A stretch of DNA of 64,000 nt from Scilla litardierei (taxonomy: Eukaryota > Streptophyta > Magnoliopsida > Asparagales > Asparagaceae): contig CM061142.1 in assembly GCA_030789695.1 (NCBI GenBank), positions 797,433,258 through 797,497,257 of the forward strand, given 5' to 3'. The notes beneath the pieces were generated by a model that worked only from the letters and a program-made list of their open reading frames with translations, made no database searches and had not been told where the DNA came from. Every line of letters starts with the position of its first letter. The stretch's first letter is position 1. The translations under genes and the position numbers were made by a program. This document shows, piece by piece, positions 12,864 to 23,635 of this stretch.

Positions 12864-12871
12864 TATATATA
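12864..12871 (-). promoter_or_regulatory. TATA box of Sirevirus 1 LTR
   Basis: CTATATATAC on the minus strand, about 75 bp downstream of the palindromic array. Copy 2 has CTATAAATAC at the matching place (46,950-46,957). It probably sets the start of the genomic RNA. Confidence 0.7.
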
Positions 12872-12939
12872 GGTTAGAGGAAAGAGAGAAAGAAAAACGT
12901 TTCAATTAAAGCTCCAACGGCTCTATTCTGAACCAAACT

Positions 12940-13475
12940 AGTCGGTCAAAGAACAACCACTGACCGACTAGTTCATCAACTAGTCGGTCGGTCAATCAAC
13001 ATGAACCGACTAAGTGGTGAACGGGGAATAGATCAAGTTCAGACAGAAGGGAACTAGTCGGTCAAAGAAGAGTTACTGACCGACTAGTTTCACAACTAGT
13101 CGGTCGGTAACTCAACTCAGACCGACTAAGAGATAAAACTGAAAGTCTGAGAACAAATTGATTTAGTCAGTCCAAGAACAAATGTTGACCGACTAGTTCA
13201 TCAACTAGTCGGTCGCCAAATGTGCATAGACCGACTAACGATAAACAGCAAGTCAGGTGAAAATGTGCATGTACAGGAAAGCTAAACTAGTCGGTCCAAG
13301 AAGGAAAGTTGACCGACTAGTTCATCAACTAGTCGGTCGATCAATGAACACAGACCGACTAATTATAAACAGTAAAGAGCATGGAAATGACTGACGCAAA
13401 CTAGTCGGTCCAAGAAGGATTGCCGACCGACTAGATCACCATCTAGTCGGTTGGTTCTTCTTCTTGAACCAACTA
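12940..13475. promoter_or_regulatory. AGTCGGTC palindromic array in Sirevirus 1 U3
   Basis: Five modules of about 80-110 bp. Each has CTAGTCGGTC, about 15 bases, GACCGACTAG, a few bases, CTAGTCGGTCGGT, about 15 bases and GACCGACTAA. Every unit can fold into hairpins. The array lies just upstream of the TATA box in the minus direction, and the same array occurs in the gypsy LTRs at 28.9, 36.1 and 43.7-44.2 kb. Sireviruses are known for conserved palindromic repeats in their LTRs. Sharing with gypsy is discussed in the findings. Confidence 0.9.
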
Positions 13476-13877
13476 ACATGCACAAGAAGTCGCGAATCGA
13501 AGCGCAAAGCTTCGGGAAAGATTGTATGGACTTCTACTAAGATCCTATGTCTAAGATAGGAGCGTTATAAAGATTTAAAACATAAGACCTACTCAAGGCT
13601 TAACATTCTACGAAAGAAGCTAAAAGACAATAAATAAAACTTGACGATACCGTCTTCAAAAGCTTCAATCGAATCTTCATGACTTCTAAAATGGTCCATA
13701 AGCTTCAACGAAGCTTTAGGCATACGATCACATGCTTTGAGAAGTCTCGACGTCGCTTTGGATGTTCATATGAATTTGGCGACGATCTCCATAACTGCGC
13801 TCACAAATTGTTAGTTCACAATATATTTATGTTTGTTCATCATCCAAAACCAAATCCGGGGAGTCCAATATCCAACA

Positions 13878-15500
13878 CTCCCTATATCTCCTAGTACACA
13901 TCTAATGCCAAACATATCAACACATATAATCACACCATACAATATTAAATCATGCTTGCTATATCTAACATATATTCACCCCTACTATAAATACACAAAC
14001 ATATAGTTATTCAAATACATGCAGATACTTCATCATTTATACACATCACATACAATCCTATAACTATATTCATGACGCAACACATATACCATAGTCGCAA
14101 ACACATATACCATAGTCGCAAACACATATATCTAAGCACATACTTATCTGTGCATGGTGCACGCTAACATACCATTCATACATGCCACTGATACCACTAT
14201 ATACTTAGCACATCTACACACCTAGTTTAGCTGCATACATACATTCAAACATGTAAAATCTCAGTAAATAACTATACGGCAAGACCAACACCTATAACTA
14301 TATAATGGTGTAGTCACCCACAACCATGTGCGTAACGTAACCAGGCACAATCAAACTTATCACTATACACACATCATCCAGTACTATGTTCATAGCACTA
14401 TACGCAAACTACAGACTTATGTAACAACATACTTAGAGTATACACACTCAAGCATGTGTGAGACTTAAAGACCCATACAAGAACCAGAATACTATATATA
14501 TAACACCATATTTATACCTATACCAACACACCACTCTAATATATATATACACTCACACAACGTAACCACATAGATACCATAATATCAATCACACTTTATA
14601 TTTAATCAAGTAACACCCCATTGTGCAATCATTTTACACACTATAGTAATATTACAACATCAACATACATATACAATCAAATACACTATCTCATATATGC
14701 ATACATCGTAAAGTCACATACCAATGATATATATTCACACCATAGCAATTTACATATAATTAGTATGCTACTACGTATACATATCCATACATAGTTATGA
14801 CATACAACAATCGTGTATACCTCATGGTATACACGCACACACACAACATCCCGTAAAGGCAAGCAATACTATACAAAATTATAATCCTATTATCATACGT
14901 ATATCACACATATTCATACAGTACGTATATATCTACCAATGACTGGCACATACATATCTATGTACGAACACACGCTCATACGTGCTAACATATAAATCAT
15001 ATAATAGGCCCGTACATTTAACTATAAGTACCCTATTATCATTACACTTAACATACACAAGACTTACTAGTATACTATTTCAAACATTTACCACATACTC
15101 CACTAGTGGATATTCCAAAACTAAATCTAATATACACAGACATACCTAAAGTGGTATAGCTATCCACACATATATTATAAACACTATCATTCATACAACT
15201 TCATATATATCATGAATAACACTGAGTATGCATATATAACACAAGAGGTAATCATTAATATACTAAAGGGAGCACACTCATACATGAGTGATACCCTGGG
15301 GTTCACACACGGGTCCACACACTCTACCTATATACATGCACCACAACGACATCACAATAAAACCAATGGGCTCACTACTAGGCTAAGTTTGACATAGGCA
15401 ACGGCAAGCACTAGTAGGATGACTAAGCAATAGAAAGGAAACCAAGATCAAATAGCGTAACGAAACAAGATCAGAAAGAACGGGTTCAGATAAGGCGAGG
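13878..15500. other. AT-rich gene-free flank of Sirevirus 1
   Basis: No gene seen. The stretch is built of ACATATA, CATACATA and CACACATA words, with a duplicated CACATATACCATAGTCGCAAA near 14,085-14,125. No ORF exceeds about 70 codons and none resembles a known family. Confidence 0.6.
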
Positions 15501-16695
15501 ATAAGGAGATAGCTAGTTGGGTGGGACAAAAATATTGCTCTAAATAATTAAATAGACGAAAGAGGGACATGTGTAAAATATGATATCTTATATATCTATT
15601 CTTATAAAGATATGTAGAAACAGCGAGTAAACTGTAAAATTTGAAGACACGGAAGAAGTTTTAGGCGAAGAAAATAATGAGTAGAGTGAGGTAGTGATTG
15701 GTTTGCAAATGAAAATAGATTTATTCAAAAAATATTGAAGTATGAGCACGATGAACATAAAACTAATAAATAAAAAATTGAAGTTATTTTAGCTTAGAAA
15801 AATATTCTAAAAGTATGTACGGTAAGTGGTTAAAATAAATTTCGTAGTTTAGAAAAAGGATGATATATTGAATTATCAAAATGGTAACAAGGTTTTAAAA
15901 ATGAAATACGAAAGATACAGGTTAGAAAATGGTTACGAGATAGTAACTAAAAATTACGACCAAGAAGGTTTCAAAATCCAAGAAAGAATTTTAACTCAAC
16001 CGAAAAGCAAGAAATTTAAATATATAATAATGGGTTTTCAAAGAAGTTAAATTGAGCGAAAAATTTAATAAGGGATGTCGAAAATACTTTTAGAAGAATC
16101 AGGATTTGCGATGGAGAAGATTCAAAAAATTAACGATAATCGTCATGAAGCGATTACGTGAAACGAGGGCAAAGAATAAGATCACATGTTCGATACAAAA
16201 TACGCCTAGGATATGGTTCATGAAAAGCTATGATGGAAATCTTCGGTCGATAACACAGAAGTGTAATGATTAGGAAGATGCTAGAAATCAGGGGTTCTAA
16301 TTACCGGGCCGACTAAATATTCGGAGGAACTTAGCACTAAGACTTTCTAATGAACTATACTGTACTAGAGATCTCAGGGAAGGGTCCTTAAGGGATCAAG
16401 ATTATGTTCTGTTGGGCCCGAAATTGATGGACTCAACGACTGACTAAAGGAAAAGATCTAGAAATCTAATATGGTCAGGGCTGGGCGAGAGGCCACTAAG
16501 GTATCCTAGGACGAATACGACTAAATCTTAATGAAGGTGCCTGACTATCAAACCTGGACATCTATCTAAGTCTTCCTACCATCTAAGACAAGAAAAACCT
16601 TCATATTAGACTTAGATTTATGACTTGAATGTTTCGAACATTTTAGTGGATGTTTTATCATTACCGTTGTTTCGATATTTCGCAGATGCAAAGAT
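15500..16695 (-). mobile_element. Decayed interior of Tekay-like element D
   Basis: This lies just inside the D primer-binding site on the minus strand. The leader after the PBS ends near 16,578 in an ATG followed by a short peptide (MVGRL) that parallels the gag start of Tekay A (MAGRRITR). After that I can follow no gag motif. The sequence is too decayed or belongs to something else, and the left edge is not defined. Confidence 0.4.
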
Positions 16696-16713
16696 GACCT
16701 GCATGGGCCACCA
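16696..16713 (-). other. Primer-binding site of element D, tRNA-Ile type
   Basis: TGGTGGCCCATGCAGGTC on the minus strand, 8 bases inside the LTR end. It equals the complement of the last 18 bases (with CCA) of plant tRNA-Ile(AAU) as I remember that tRNA. Element A carries the identical 18-mer and element C carries it with one change. Confidence 0.8.
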
Positions 16714-16721
16714 CTAAAACC

Positions 16722-19598
16722 TGTCACGCCCCGCTTCTCAAGTATGGAAGGCGAGACGTGAAGAGGTCCGCTGAGACTTGGAGCTGTGAAGCTACAGTCT
16801 GATAAGCGTCTGGTAATTTCATCCATTATCAGGTTTTTTGCATTACAACGAAACAACGATAATAATAATGAGGGATAAACAAATAAAATTATCCAACATT
16901 CAACATCCACAGATTTTATTCCAAATATTACAGAGGTATAGTCATAAAAGGAGTACAGAATCTGAAAGCAAAAAGGCCTAAGCATGGCCGAAACTACAAT
17001 AAGAAATGGTGTTGCGCACCGAACAACCTAACACCAGCTACTAAAAGTAAACAACAACTAGGAGGAAACCTCCTGCTGAGACTAAGGGTAAAACTCTGGT
17101 ATCCTCGAACTGGACGTCAACAGCTAGTCATCCTCAGCAACTAACTTAGGCTCAAACCTGACATGTGACACCCAAAGAGAAAAGGGCACGTGTCAGTAAA
17201 AATCTCCAAAGAGGGAAAAGGAGACTTTGGTGCAAGGAAACGTAAAGCACAATAGTGATAAGATAATTGCAGCTTAGCAGTTCTAAAATAATGATGACAT
17301 GGCATGATATTTTAATGAATGCAGCAGTTTAAACATGAACATGATACTTGCAATGCATGACACATCATAGCGAGAGCTACTAAACAATATTCACGATTTC
17401 ACGATTAACTTGTATTCACGATGTGCACAGGGTTTACGTCTTTTGGCTGAAGTTGTTGTACATGCACACTTCTACGCTCAAGTGATCGCTTAAACCTACC
17501 CCTCCCACGTGTGTATGGACCGACGCCCATCTTCTAGATCACGAGCCAGGAAGTGTTATCGGCATAGGGTTGTGCCTGCAAAGCAGGTGCCTAGCCTCAA
17601 TGTGTATGGACCGGTGCCCATCTTCTGGATCACGAGCTAGGAAGTGTTATTGGCATATGGTTGTGCCCGTAAAGCATGTGCCTAGCCTCAATAAGATGTA
17701 TGGGTCAGGACCCTACTCGCCGCAGCTTACAATTAATTGTAGCGTGTGCTACACAATCATGATAGAGCAAGTTGATGCATGAAATGACATGGCAAGATGC
17801 ATGAACATGGCAATGAGCAATTAAAAGTGTATACAGTTAACTTGAAGTTAAACGTGACACGCGGTATGAAATGATAGCATAGCAAGGGTGTCGGATCTAG
17901 CTTCGTTGTCAAGCTAGATCTAGTAAGGGCGTCTAGGCGACTATCATTTCATCGCCTAGTTTCGTTTACACTTTTACACAAATTGGCCTAAAACATGGCC
18001 TAAACAAACACTGGCAAGTATCACTTGCCTGAAGACAATCAGGCTGCGATCTTCGTTCAATCAAGTCCAAGATCTACCTATGTGTTCAGATCGCGATCCA
18101 GCCTACAGTCACAGTTTTTAGATCTTGATTAGTGAGTTATTCAAAGCAGTAAGGTTACGGTTTTTAATCTTGATCAGCATGCGATGTGGGGGTTCCTACG
18201 GTTCAGAGATTATCCTTAGCACGATGCAAGAGCTACACTGATGTCGGGTAGCGACGTCATTGGTTGAATTCTGGTAGCGCGAACGGTATGACGACGATCA
18301 ATGAGCAACGATCTAACGACAGTGAATGGCGATCAGCCGGGTAGCGGCACGATCACCAAACAGCGACGTGAAGGGGATGGACAGTGGCACAGCGTCCTAC
18401 ATCATCGGGAAGACACGGACAGCGGTACGGTGAGGCACGAGAGGCACGAGAGGCGGCGGACAGCGGACTCGCGGCTTGGAGTGTGTAGATCTGAAGTTTG
18501 CATGCACAAGGGAAAGCATCGGGGGTAGCTACGGCCAGTGGAAGACCTGCACGGCCTAGAGTGTTGCCCGAGGGATGGCGGCGGCAGCGGGGTGGCAGGT
18601 GGCAGCAGAAACACCCAGGCCGTGGTTATAGGGGCAAAAGGACAGTTTTTAGGGCATATTTTAGCGTTTGTACGCTGTTTACGGAAGGAGGAGGAAGAGC
18701 TGACGTGAGGGAGGCTGGTAGTTGATAGGGGACGTCAGGGGAGGCTAGGTCGGTGATGGGGGTACTAGCGACGGTGGCGGCGGCCTGGCCGTGAGTTATA
18801 AAAGGGAAGGTTGTGATAGTTTTTCAGGGTGTTTGGGTGTTTGTATGGGGTTTTGAAGGGAGGAGGTGGTGGTGGTTGACGAGGGGAAGGTTGTCGGAGG
18901 TGGAGGACATCGGGAAGAAGCTTGGCCGTGGGTTTCAGGCGAGGGCGTGAGGTTTTGGCGGCTGGGTGTGAAGTTTACGTGAGTTTCTCAACCCTAGCTT
19001 GCGTTTGTTAAGAAGATGAAATTTTGCTATATATGGTTGATAATGAGTGAACTTAAGGGAAATGAAGGAGAGAGGAAAGAAGAGAAGAGTTTAGTTAGTG
19101 TGGTGAATAACCTAAATGGTGAAACATAAGAAAGTTGTTTTGATATTTGGTTTTGAATGTGGAGTACACTTAGGTGATTGGAGAGAGAAGTTGTGAGAGG
19201 GAGGGGGTATAGTTTTGGGTGATATATGGTGCCATTAGCTAGTAATTATTCATGAAATATATTAGGCCTATAGTTTTAATTAGGTTAGTTAATTATCAAA
19301 TTAATTAGGCTAATGTATTAGAAGGGGATTAGTGGAAAAAGTGGGTCTAGCGGTGTCCGATAATTATAAGAAAAATACCGGGACGACCGTGTCGACGAGA
19401 GGGTCGAGACTAAGAAGGTCGGTCATGGCTAGGGAAACGAAGAACGGAACTAAAAATAAAAAGGTCTAACGATGAAGGTGGAAGCTACGACACCTCTTCA
19501 AACAAATTTAATTTGTGGGAGAACGACCCATGAAATGACGTTCACAAACAATTCCACAAATAAGTACTCTTCCAGAGGGTCACAACGACATATTACAT
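16722..19598 (-). repeat. 5' LTR of Tekay-like element D (outer edge approximate)
   Basis: Begins on the plus strand with TGTCACGCCCCGC and shows patchy homology to the Tekay A LTR: GAGCTGTGAAGC, CTGATAAGCG, GTGTCAG..AAAGGGCAC, ATCACGAGCCAGGAAGTG and GGCCTAA..CATGGCC, all in the same order. The outer end is set at ATATTACA (19,598) because it would give the TATA-to-end spacing (about 0.8 kb) seen in A and C. That edge is inference. The GC-rich 18.2-18.8 kb part corresponds to the transcribed leader. Confidence 0.6.
18796..18803 (-). promoter_or_regulatory. Probable TATA box of element D LTR
   Basis: CCTTTTATAACTC on the minus strand. It sits at the boundary between the upstream U3 and the GC-rich leader, as in element C. 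Modest support only. Confidence 0.45.
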
Positions 19599-19690
19599 CA
19601 TACGGTTCGGATACAAGAAGAGGTCAAAATAAATATGCGTACGAATAAAAGTACGAGCACGAAAAACGTACGATAGAAAAGCGACCGTGA

Positions 19691-20660
19691 CACATGCTAA
19701 ACGACGCGACCCAGTATGTCAAGCGGTGCGAGGAGTGTCAAAAAATCTACTAACATACTACTGCCCTACCGACCGACCTGATTCTGATCATCAGCCCGGT
19801 CCAGTTTGCCAAATGGGGCGTCGACATCCTCGAACCGTTCCCAATTGCGTCAGGGGGAAGGAAGTTTCTCATTACCGACGTCGACTACTTCACCAAATGG
19901 ATCGAGGCGGAGCCACTAGCACGCATCACCTGAAAGGATATGAAGAACTTCATTTGGAATTCTATTATATGCCTCTTTTGGATACCCCGCCCTATAGTGA
20001 TGGACAACGGGAAGCAAATCGACTATGCGGACTTCAGGAGCTTCTGCTCGAATTAGAGCGTCAATCTCCACTTCGCCTCCGTGGCGCATCCAAAATGCAA
20101 TGATATGGCGGAAGCGGCAAACAAATGCATCCTCGGTCCCCTGAAAAAGAAGGTCGGTAATGCTCATGGGTCTTTGCCAGACGAGCTGTCCGGCATCCTT
20201 TGGTCTTACCGCACAACCTATAAATCATCAACTGGTGAGTGCCCCTTTATGCTCGCCAATGGAGCAGAGGTCCTAGTTCTGGTGGAGGTCGGTAAGGAAT
20301 CCCTTCGACTCAGATACTTTGATGAAGACGCCAACCAAGAAGGCCTCGGCCTCAACATCAAGCTCATCGACGAGGTAAGGGACCAAGCTCTGACGAGCCT
20401 CATCAAGTACAGTCAGAGGATGGCCCAGCACTACAAATCCCGCATAAAGAAGCGGAGCTTCAGGGTCGGTGACCTCGTCCTCAGAAATGCGACCTTCAAA
20501 TCAGAGATCACCCACCGAGGAAAGCTCGCAGTAAAATAGGAGGGTTCATGTACAATAGTTGACATCATGGGACCAGCGACCTATATTTTACCGACAATGG
20601 AGGACGAGTAGTTAGCTCATCCATGGAATGCGGAGCACTTGCTCAAATATTTTCAATAAA
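19691..20660 (+). pseudogene. Gypsy (Tat-type) integrase C-terminal part, decayed
   Basis: The frames read the integrase zinc finger end (DATQYVKRCEECQK), then PVQFAKWGVDILEPFP, KFLITDVDYFTKWIEAEPLA, and a core helix around 20,075-20,230 (MAEAANKCILGPLKKKV). PDELSGILWSYRTTYKSSTGECPF follows, and finally the C-terminal block ending PWNAEHLLKYFQ with the stop at 20,658-20,660. Several frame changes and stops break it. In the catalytic region one Asp sits in GVDILEPFP, and the expected NG-x-x-E Glu position reads ..MAEAANK. The final block is typical of Tat-lineage polyproteins. The protein would join element cDNA to the chromosome but cannot be made from this copy. Confidence 0.85.
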
Positions 20661-21894
20661 TTGTTTTGCTTTTGTACACTTTCTCAAGAATTATGTTGTC
20701 TCAATTCAAATTTAGCTCATCCCTAAAATTAGAGCACATCCACGAAGGTCGGCTATACGTTCGAGAGCCCAAGCTCTCACGAGACGACCTAGAAGGGAAA
20801 TCACAGGTTGCTCTTATTGGATCCTGTGGATGGCAAACAACACTAGAAGGGGGGTTGAATAGTGTTGTGCAAATATTAAACTTTTTCGTTCGTTGATTTG
20901 CAAAATTAAAAACCTTCTAATGTTGCCTAAGAAACCAAGTAGAGTAATTTGTGCTTGGTTCTTAATCAACAAGGCAATCTTATAAAGAATATTAACAGAG
21001 TGATCTCACAGCAGGTAGTCGATTCCCTCAAGGTGGTAGTCGACTCCCAGAGAGTTTTAGGTGCAAATTCTGTGGAAAGATGAGATAATATAATGATAAG
21101 ATTACAAACAAATGATCTAAATACACAATTAAATCTTTTTGCACAGCGAAATAAAAAAGTTAACTTTGCAATAATATAAACAACTGATTACAAATATATA
21201 ATTGTTAGCAAATAAAAATACTAGAACAAAAATATACAATCAAAGAAAAATGCAAACGTAAAGACAAGGATTTTTATCCTGGTTTCCCATAACTTGGGTA
21301 CGTTCAGTCCCCGACCAATCTATTACGAGATTTTCCACTATTGCCTTAGCAATACAAGTACCTAACTTCACTCGTTAGGATTTTCCAAACACCTAGCATT
21401 GACCAGGATTTCCAACCATCTAGACCTGTTTAGGATTTTCTCGTCCCTTACAACAAAGGGAATCCACAAATAAAAACAAGTTTCCAACTCACCACAAAAA
21501 TTAGTGGAGTTTGGATTACACCCAGAATTCTATAGCCAACGTAAATATAACAAATGTGTTACGTGGCTAAAAAGAATTCAAATCGATTTTAAGATCACAC
21601 AAAAATATAAGATGATTCTTTGTGATCTTAGATTGTTTGTTTTTCAAAAATCCTTTAAGAATAGAAATTTAAGAACAATGATTTTTAAAACGACTTTAAA
21701 AAATAGCCAAACAAAAATTAGATCTAAAAAATAATAACTTCAGAATGAGATTAGAGATCAGAGATTAAAACAGAGTTGGCTATAGCAATGAGAGCAAATA
21801 GAATGAGAGATCTTTAGAATTTTAACACAATAGAGAATAGAGAATTTGATTGTCTTGATTTTTCTTATTTTTTTAGAAATGATCTCAAGGGGTC

Positions 21895-21902
21895 TATTTA
21901 TA
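21895..21902 (-). promoter_or_regulatory. TATA box of the solo LTR
   Basis: CCTATAAATAGACC on the minus strand, about 110 bp downstream of the GTCGACTCCC repeat cluster at 22,010-22,115. Confidence 0.6.
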
Positions 21903-21999
21903 GGTTTCAAGAGAAGAATTTGACTTTCAAACGATTTGACTTTCAGCTCAAACAGATATGGAAATTGAGCGAAATCATGAAGCAGAGTCGTTGGAAACC

Positions 22000-22120
22000 G
22001 ACAGCTAGTAGTCGACTCCCTCATGGTGGTAGTCGACTCCAAGAGAATTTTAGCAGAAATTCTGCTTCTAGCTGGTAGTCGACTCCCTCCTTTGATAGTC
22101 GACTCCCAAAGCAGTTTTCT
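22000..22120. repeat. GTAGTCGACTCCC repeat cluster in solo LTR
   Basis: Four copies of TAGTCGACTCC around the palindrome GTCGAC, with two more at 21,015-21,055. The position upstream of the TATA box mirrors the AGTCGGTC arrays, though the core word differs. Confidence 0.7.
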
Positions 22121-22709
22121 CTGAAACTCAGCTAGTTGAGAGATGTAATCCGCTCCTGGGTGTATTGGAGGTTGACTACTAATAATAGATCGACTAGCTT
22201 ATTGCTCTCAAGAGTTAAAAAGATATTTAAAACATTTAAAACATTTTTGCTTTCGAAATCATTTGTGTGTGCGCGATATCTACTTTGGCTCTAACATAAT
22301 CCTAAGAACTCACACACTACACTAAGACCTTCGAAAAGCTGATCCGGTAGATGCTTGCTTCTCCTAAATTTGAGTTCCTTCTTCATTAAGCTTGAGCACG
22401 AGCTTCATCTTGTGCTTGATGTAGAACTAGCAAATTCGTCTTCGTCTCGTGTGTGGTTGAGCTTCTTTAGAGTATGCGTAAAGTCACCGTTCGTCACACA
22501 ACCTGCACACTTGAGTTGTAGTGTAGTTAGTACACTAACATCATTTGGTGTGCTCATCATCAAAACCACTTAGTGGTGGGATTCAATTTATCATCTGCTC
22601 TATCTCCGACATGTAATTATGTTTCGACTTACGTACTCTTCATTTTTTCTATGTGATAAATCCTAGGTCAAGGTCGGCTTGATCATTGGGAGCGACATAT
22701 CGGACCACA

Positions 22710-23400
22710 AGCAATAATTCGGGGCAGGCTACGTTCTGTGCCCCCAAAAGGCTCCAAGGGCACGGGTCTGGCTACGGCCCCGACCCAACCCCATCGATGA
22801 TCCGGGGCAGGTTACGCACCGCACCCCCGAAAGGATCCAAGGGTGCGGGACGGGCTACGGCCCCGACCCAACCCCATCAAAGATCTGGGACATGCTACAC
22901 AATGTGCCCCCGAAAGGCTCCAAGGGCATATGATGGGCTACGGTCCCGACCCAACCCCATCAAAGATCTGGGGCAGGCTACACGTCGTGCCCCCGAAAGG
23001 CTCCAAGGGCACGGGACGGGCTACGGCCCCGACCCAAGCCCATCAAAGATCCGGGGCAGGCTATGCACCGCACCCTCGAAAGGCTCTAAGGGCGTGGGAC
23101 GGGATATGGCCACGACCCAACCCCATCAAAGATCTGGGTCAGGCTACGCGATGCACCCCTGAAAGGCTCCAAGGGAGCGGTACGGGCTATGGCCCCGACC
23201 CAACCCCATCAAAGATCTGGGGCAAGCTACGCGATGTGCCCCCAAAAGGCTCCAATGGCATGGGACGGGCTACAGCCCCGGTCCTGCCACATCAAAGATC
23301 CGGGGCAGGCTACGTGCTACGCACCTGAAAGGCTCCAAGGGCACGGGACGGGCTATGGCCCCAACCCAACCCCATCAAAGGTCTTTGCTCTATCTCGAAC
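22710..23400. repeat. Tandem repeat, unit about 83 bp
   Basis: About eight units built of GATCTGGGGCAGGCTACG, CCCCCGAAAGGCTCCAAGGG, CGGGACGGGCTACGGCCCCG and ACCCAACCCCATCAAA. One further unit lies at 23,535-23,635 and a partial one at 41,610-41,660. The long frames crossing it are repeat artefacts. It belongs to the 3' non-coding part of the Tat-type remnant. Confidence 0.88.
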
Positions 23401-23630
23401 GTCATCATATTTCAAACCGTATTTTTCTTGTGTGAGAGATTCTAGGTCACAGTTTGGCTATACGTTCGAAAGCCAAGACCATAGGGGCAGATCGCAGCCT
23501 AGCTACTCATAGCAGGTCGAACTTGGCTACCAAAAATGGGGACTATCAAAGATCCAGAGCAGGATACATGCGGTGCCCCCGAAAAGCTCCAAGGGCTTGG
23601 GATGGGCTACGACCCCGACCCTTCCCTAAT

Positions 23631-23635
23631 CAAGA
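23631..23635. other. Target-site duplication CAAGA, left of element C
   Basis: CAAGA here and again at 41,610-41,614 flank a TG...CA unit. The tandem repeat of the host element resumes right after the second copy, which confirms one insertion event. Confidence 0.85.

Larger units (their letters stand above)
4012..13877 (-). mobile_element. Sirevirus-type Ty1/copia retrotransposon, copy 1, lacking its 3' LTR
   Basis: Read on the minus strand the order is 5' LTR (12,131-13,877), tRNA-Met PBS, gag, protease, integrase, RT, RNase H, then a third env-like ORF. That domain order puts it in copia, and the extra ORF after pol is the hallmark of the Sirevirus genus. The 3' LTR and polypurine tract seen in copy 2 are missing: homology stops at about 4,012-4,100 next to the AT tract. 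Every ORF carries a stop or frameshift, so this copy is dead as an autonomous element. Copy 2 (46,227 onward) is the same family. Confidence 0.92.
12131..13877 (-). repeat. 5' LTR of Sirevirus copy 1
   Basis: On the minus strand it runs TGTTGGATATTGG...CATTACA, 1,747 bp with TG...CA ends. It is homologous throughout to the copy 2 LTR at 46,227-47,953 (1,727 bp). Minus-strand order: unique start, AGTCGGTC array (U3), TATA box, then a leader. Its partner 3' LTR is not in the window, so insertion age cannot be judged. Confidence 0.93.
20818..22585 (-). repeat. Solo LTR, copia/Sirevirus-like, different family
   Basis: A 1,768-bp block with imperfect inverted ends (TGGATCC...GGATTCA). Its layout matches the Sirevirus LTR read on the minus strand: the inner end has ACACTAGAAGGGGGG next to TGAATAG, like ACTAGAGGGGGGGTGAATA in the Sireviruses, and the outer end has GCTCATCATCAAAACCA. 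It carries a TATA box (CTATAAATAG, 21,895-21,902) with paired GTAGTCGACTCCC repeats on both sides. No internal region adjoins it, so it is most likely a recombination-derived solo LTR. No clean target duplication was found, so the edges may be off by a few bases. Confidence 0.65.

Noticed and set aside
12940..13475. Regularly spaced palindromic repeats that look like a CRISPR array
   Set aside because: The units lie inside LTR promoters of plant retrotransposons, spacers are conserved between copies, and there are no cas genes. This is not a CRISPR array.
13878..13890. Polypurine tract beside the Sirevirus 1 LTR (CTCCCTATATCTCC)
   Set aside because: Copy 2 shows the true tract TTCTCCCCCTTTTTGG next to its 3' LTR; the copy 1 LTR has the PBS on its other side, so this edge is the outer flank.
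18301..18725. Arg/Gly-rich frames in the D LTR
   Set aside because: Same leader position as in element C, no domain, and no start or frame conservation.
20811..22591. Target-site duplication for the solo LTR
   Set aside because: Left CTTAT and right ATTTA do not match cleanly; only TTAT is shared with an offset, so no duplication is claimed.
22686..23512. Overlapping plus-strand frames of 107-161 residues rich in Pro, Gly, Lys and Arg
   Set aside because: They are translations of the 83-bp tandem repeat; adjoining units appear in different frames of the same peptide words.
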